A stretch of 64,000 nucleotides of DNA from Fen-671 sp963794745 (GTDB lineage: Bacteria; Actinomycetota; Acidimicrobiia; Acidimicrobiales; Palsa-688). Shown piece by piece: positions 62,807 through 64,000 of the stretch; the stretch's first letter is position 1; each line of letters opens with the position of its first letter. Below the pieces are notes generated by a model. The model saw only the letters and a program-made list of their open reading frames with translations. It was not told the DNA's origin and ran no database searches. The DNA lies in NCBI GenBank assembly GCA_963794745.1, contig CAWCEZ010000010.1, positions 901,607-965,606 on the forward strand. The letters run 5' to 3'. Position numbers and translations under genes: made by a program.

Positions 62807-64000
62807 TTTCCGAACACCCACACGACTGCGTCGACCGACAAACCGCCCAGTCCGACATTTACTCCAAAGTAACCGAGAGCAGTTCCGAGAAGCTTCGCTC
62901 CGACCAAACCTGCCGCGAATGCACCACCACTCGCAAGCCCCGCGCTGAAATCTAAGACTAAACCAGCACAGGCAAGATTGTCGCCGCCATGAAAGCAAGA
63001 CTTGCCGTCGAGGTAGAGCGAACTGGCTGTCGCCGCCAAGCTGACCACGGCGAGCAATATTGATCCTTCGATCGCAGCACCAATCCCTGTAGCTGCTGCA
63101 ATTACACCCAACGTAACACCCAAGGCGACCCACGCTTCAGCGTTGTCGGTGCCCTGCCTTGTTCCAGGGTAGACGCATTGGCCGAATCCCAAGTTCCATC
63201 GCCCCCCGTGCTGCGTGCATTGCGTTATGGCTCCCGTGATCGCCGGCTGACCACCAGACCAACCAGAAAGGTCGTTCTGATTGACCGGATCCTGGCACGT
63301 GTAGTCGTATGCGTTGCAGCTCCCCCCGAAGACAGGATCAACCTGCAAGAACCTGCCCGTCCTGGGGTTGTAGAGCCTGGCCCCCATTAGCACCACGCCG
63401 CCGGCGTCGGTATCAGTACCTATGCCGTTCTTTCCTTCGAAGCCGTAAGCCAGGCCATCTGGGCTGTCGGGCTGCAACGACGTAAGAGCGTTCCCGAACG
63501 GGTCGTATAGGGTTATGTGCCCTACGGCTGCTCCGGTAGAGCTGGCTTCTGCAGCGGTACCACCCTCCAGGTTCGGGTAGTACCACGTCTCGGTGCTACC
63601 GGTGACCTCGAGCAGTACTCCCCCCGTCAGGTTGACCATGTAGGTGGTCGCTGTGCCTGAGCCACCTCCAGAGGTCGTCGTAGTGGTGCCGGCCGTAGTC
63701 GTGGTCGTCCCGCCGCAGGAACCACCCGACGCGGTGATCAGCACCGCCGCAGAGTCGACCCCCGTGCCGCCGCTCTGGCTGCCGGCCGGGTCGACGGTAG
63801 AGCTGACGTTGGTGTCGTAGGCGACCAGGTTGGCGTTGTCGTCGACGGCGTATGTGAACCCCGAGCCGGACCCGGCGGTGGCCGCACCACCCACCGCAGC
63901 CATGCCTAAGTAGAGCTCACCGCTGCCCGACGAGGTAAGGGAGGCCATGTTGTACGAGGTCTCCGTCGAGTTGGAGGCGTCCCCCGTCTTGTCCACACTT
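62803..64000 (-). CDS. RHS-family protein, C-terminal part with variable tip
   Basis: The gene enters from beyond the right edge; about 398 residues are visible. They contain YD-type repeat text, a short Thr-rich insert, and the RHS core: GARLYNPRTGRFLQVDPVFG and CQDPVNQNDLSG. The last 150 or so residues after the core are different in kind: two hydrophobic stretches (WVALGVTLGVIAAATGIGAA and SAGLASGGAFAAGLVGAKLL) and lower GC. In RHS proteins this tip is the toxic or effector part, released after the core. Tip identity unknown; membrane action is plausible. Confidence 0.85.
   Translation of the reverse strand, partial: SVDKTGDASNSTETSYNMASLTSSGSGELYLGMAAVGGAATAGSGSGFTYAVDDNANLVAYDTNVSSTVDPAGSQSGGTGVDSAAVLITASGGSCGGTTTTTAGTTTTTSGGGSGTATTYMVNLTGGVLLEVTGSTETWYYPNLEGGTAAEASSTGAAVGHITLYDPFGNALTSLQPDSPDGLAYGFEGKNGIGTDTDAGGVVLMGARLYNPRTGRFLQVDPVFGGSCNAYDYTCQDPVNQNDLSGWSGGQPAITGAITQCTQHGGRWNLGFGQCVYPGTRQGTDNAEAWVALGVTLGVIAAATGIGAAIEGSILLAVVSLAATASSLYLDGKSCFHGGDNLACAGLVLDFSAGLASGGAFAAGLVGAKLLGTALGYFGVNVGLGGLSVDAVVWVFGK

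Noticed and set aside
1..64000. tRNA, rRNA, riboswitch, insertion sequence, integrase or phage genes
   Set aside because: Looked for on both strands by eye; no transposase or integrase motifs, cloverleaf genes or known riboswitch cores were recognised.

Overview
The window is high-GC DNA from a Gram-positive actinobacterium. GTG starts are common, stop/start overlaps of the GTGA and ATGA type are frequent, and there are many secreted proteins with Thr/Ser-rich wall stalks. A class E type sortase and an actinobacterial-type exosortase are both present. The gene mix looks like a member of the Acidimicrobiia or a relative, but that placement is an inference from style; there is no rRNA or other marker here.

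Region by region. 1-10.2 kb holds ordinary genes: the end of a PotC-like permease, an EamA exporter, a PLP decarboxylase, a secreted Cys-pair repeat protein, a transglutaminase-like protein, a CADD/TenA-like diiron protein (possible pABA synthase), a lipoprotein, and an operon pgsA-like / Ser-triplet repeat protein / pyrE. 10.2-16.5 kb is a tandemly duplicated set of secreted proteins: three copies of an Ig-like surface domain, one PstS-like protein and a 107-bp remnant of a second. 16.5-25.9 kb is one tightly coupled phosphate-uptake operon: pstC, pstA, two PstS-type proteins with long Thr-rich stalks and C-terminal sorting signals, a class E type sortase, a small membrane protein, and pstB. 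27.3-40.4 kb is a glycan and export locus: exosortase, four GT2 glycosyltransferases, a Zn-ribbon methyltransferase, a GH5-like hydrolase, a flippase and an ArnT/PMT-like enzyme. 40.6-57 kb is mixed metabolism and regulation (BtpA, HAD, NERD, methyltransferase, MmyB-like regulator, aldo/keto reductase, ArsR plus SRPBCC pair, TMEM175-like channel, phosphodiesterase, PHP protein). 57-64 kb has a large surface protein, a stretch of broken genes, and the 3' end of an RHS gene with a coupled membrane protein that could be its immunity partner.

Two themes link the genes. First, phosphate capture appears to be built into the cell wall: the binding proteins, their transporter and the sortase that could anchor them share one operon. 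Second, two sorting systems seem to run in parallel: LAYTG-type tails fit the sortase, while three other secreted proteins end in a [V/L]PExP motif, a helix and an Arg cluster, which fits the exosortase at 27.3 kb.

A caution: more than a dozen otherwise well-preserved genes are broken by one-base shifts, several at G or C runs (for example seven G at 52240-52246 and six C at 39778-39783). Either the sequence carries indel errors or this genome is unusually rich in fresh pseudogenes. Gene boundaries at those places are given for the reconstructed gene and marked as such.
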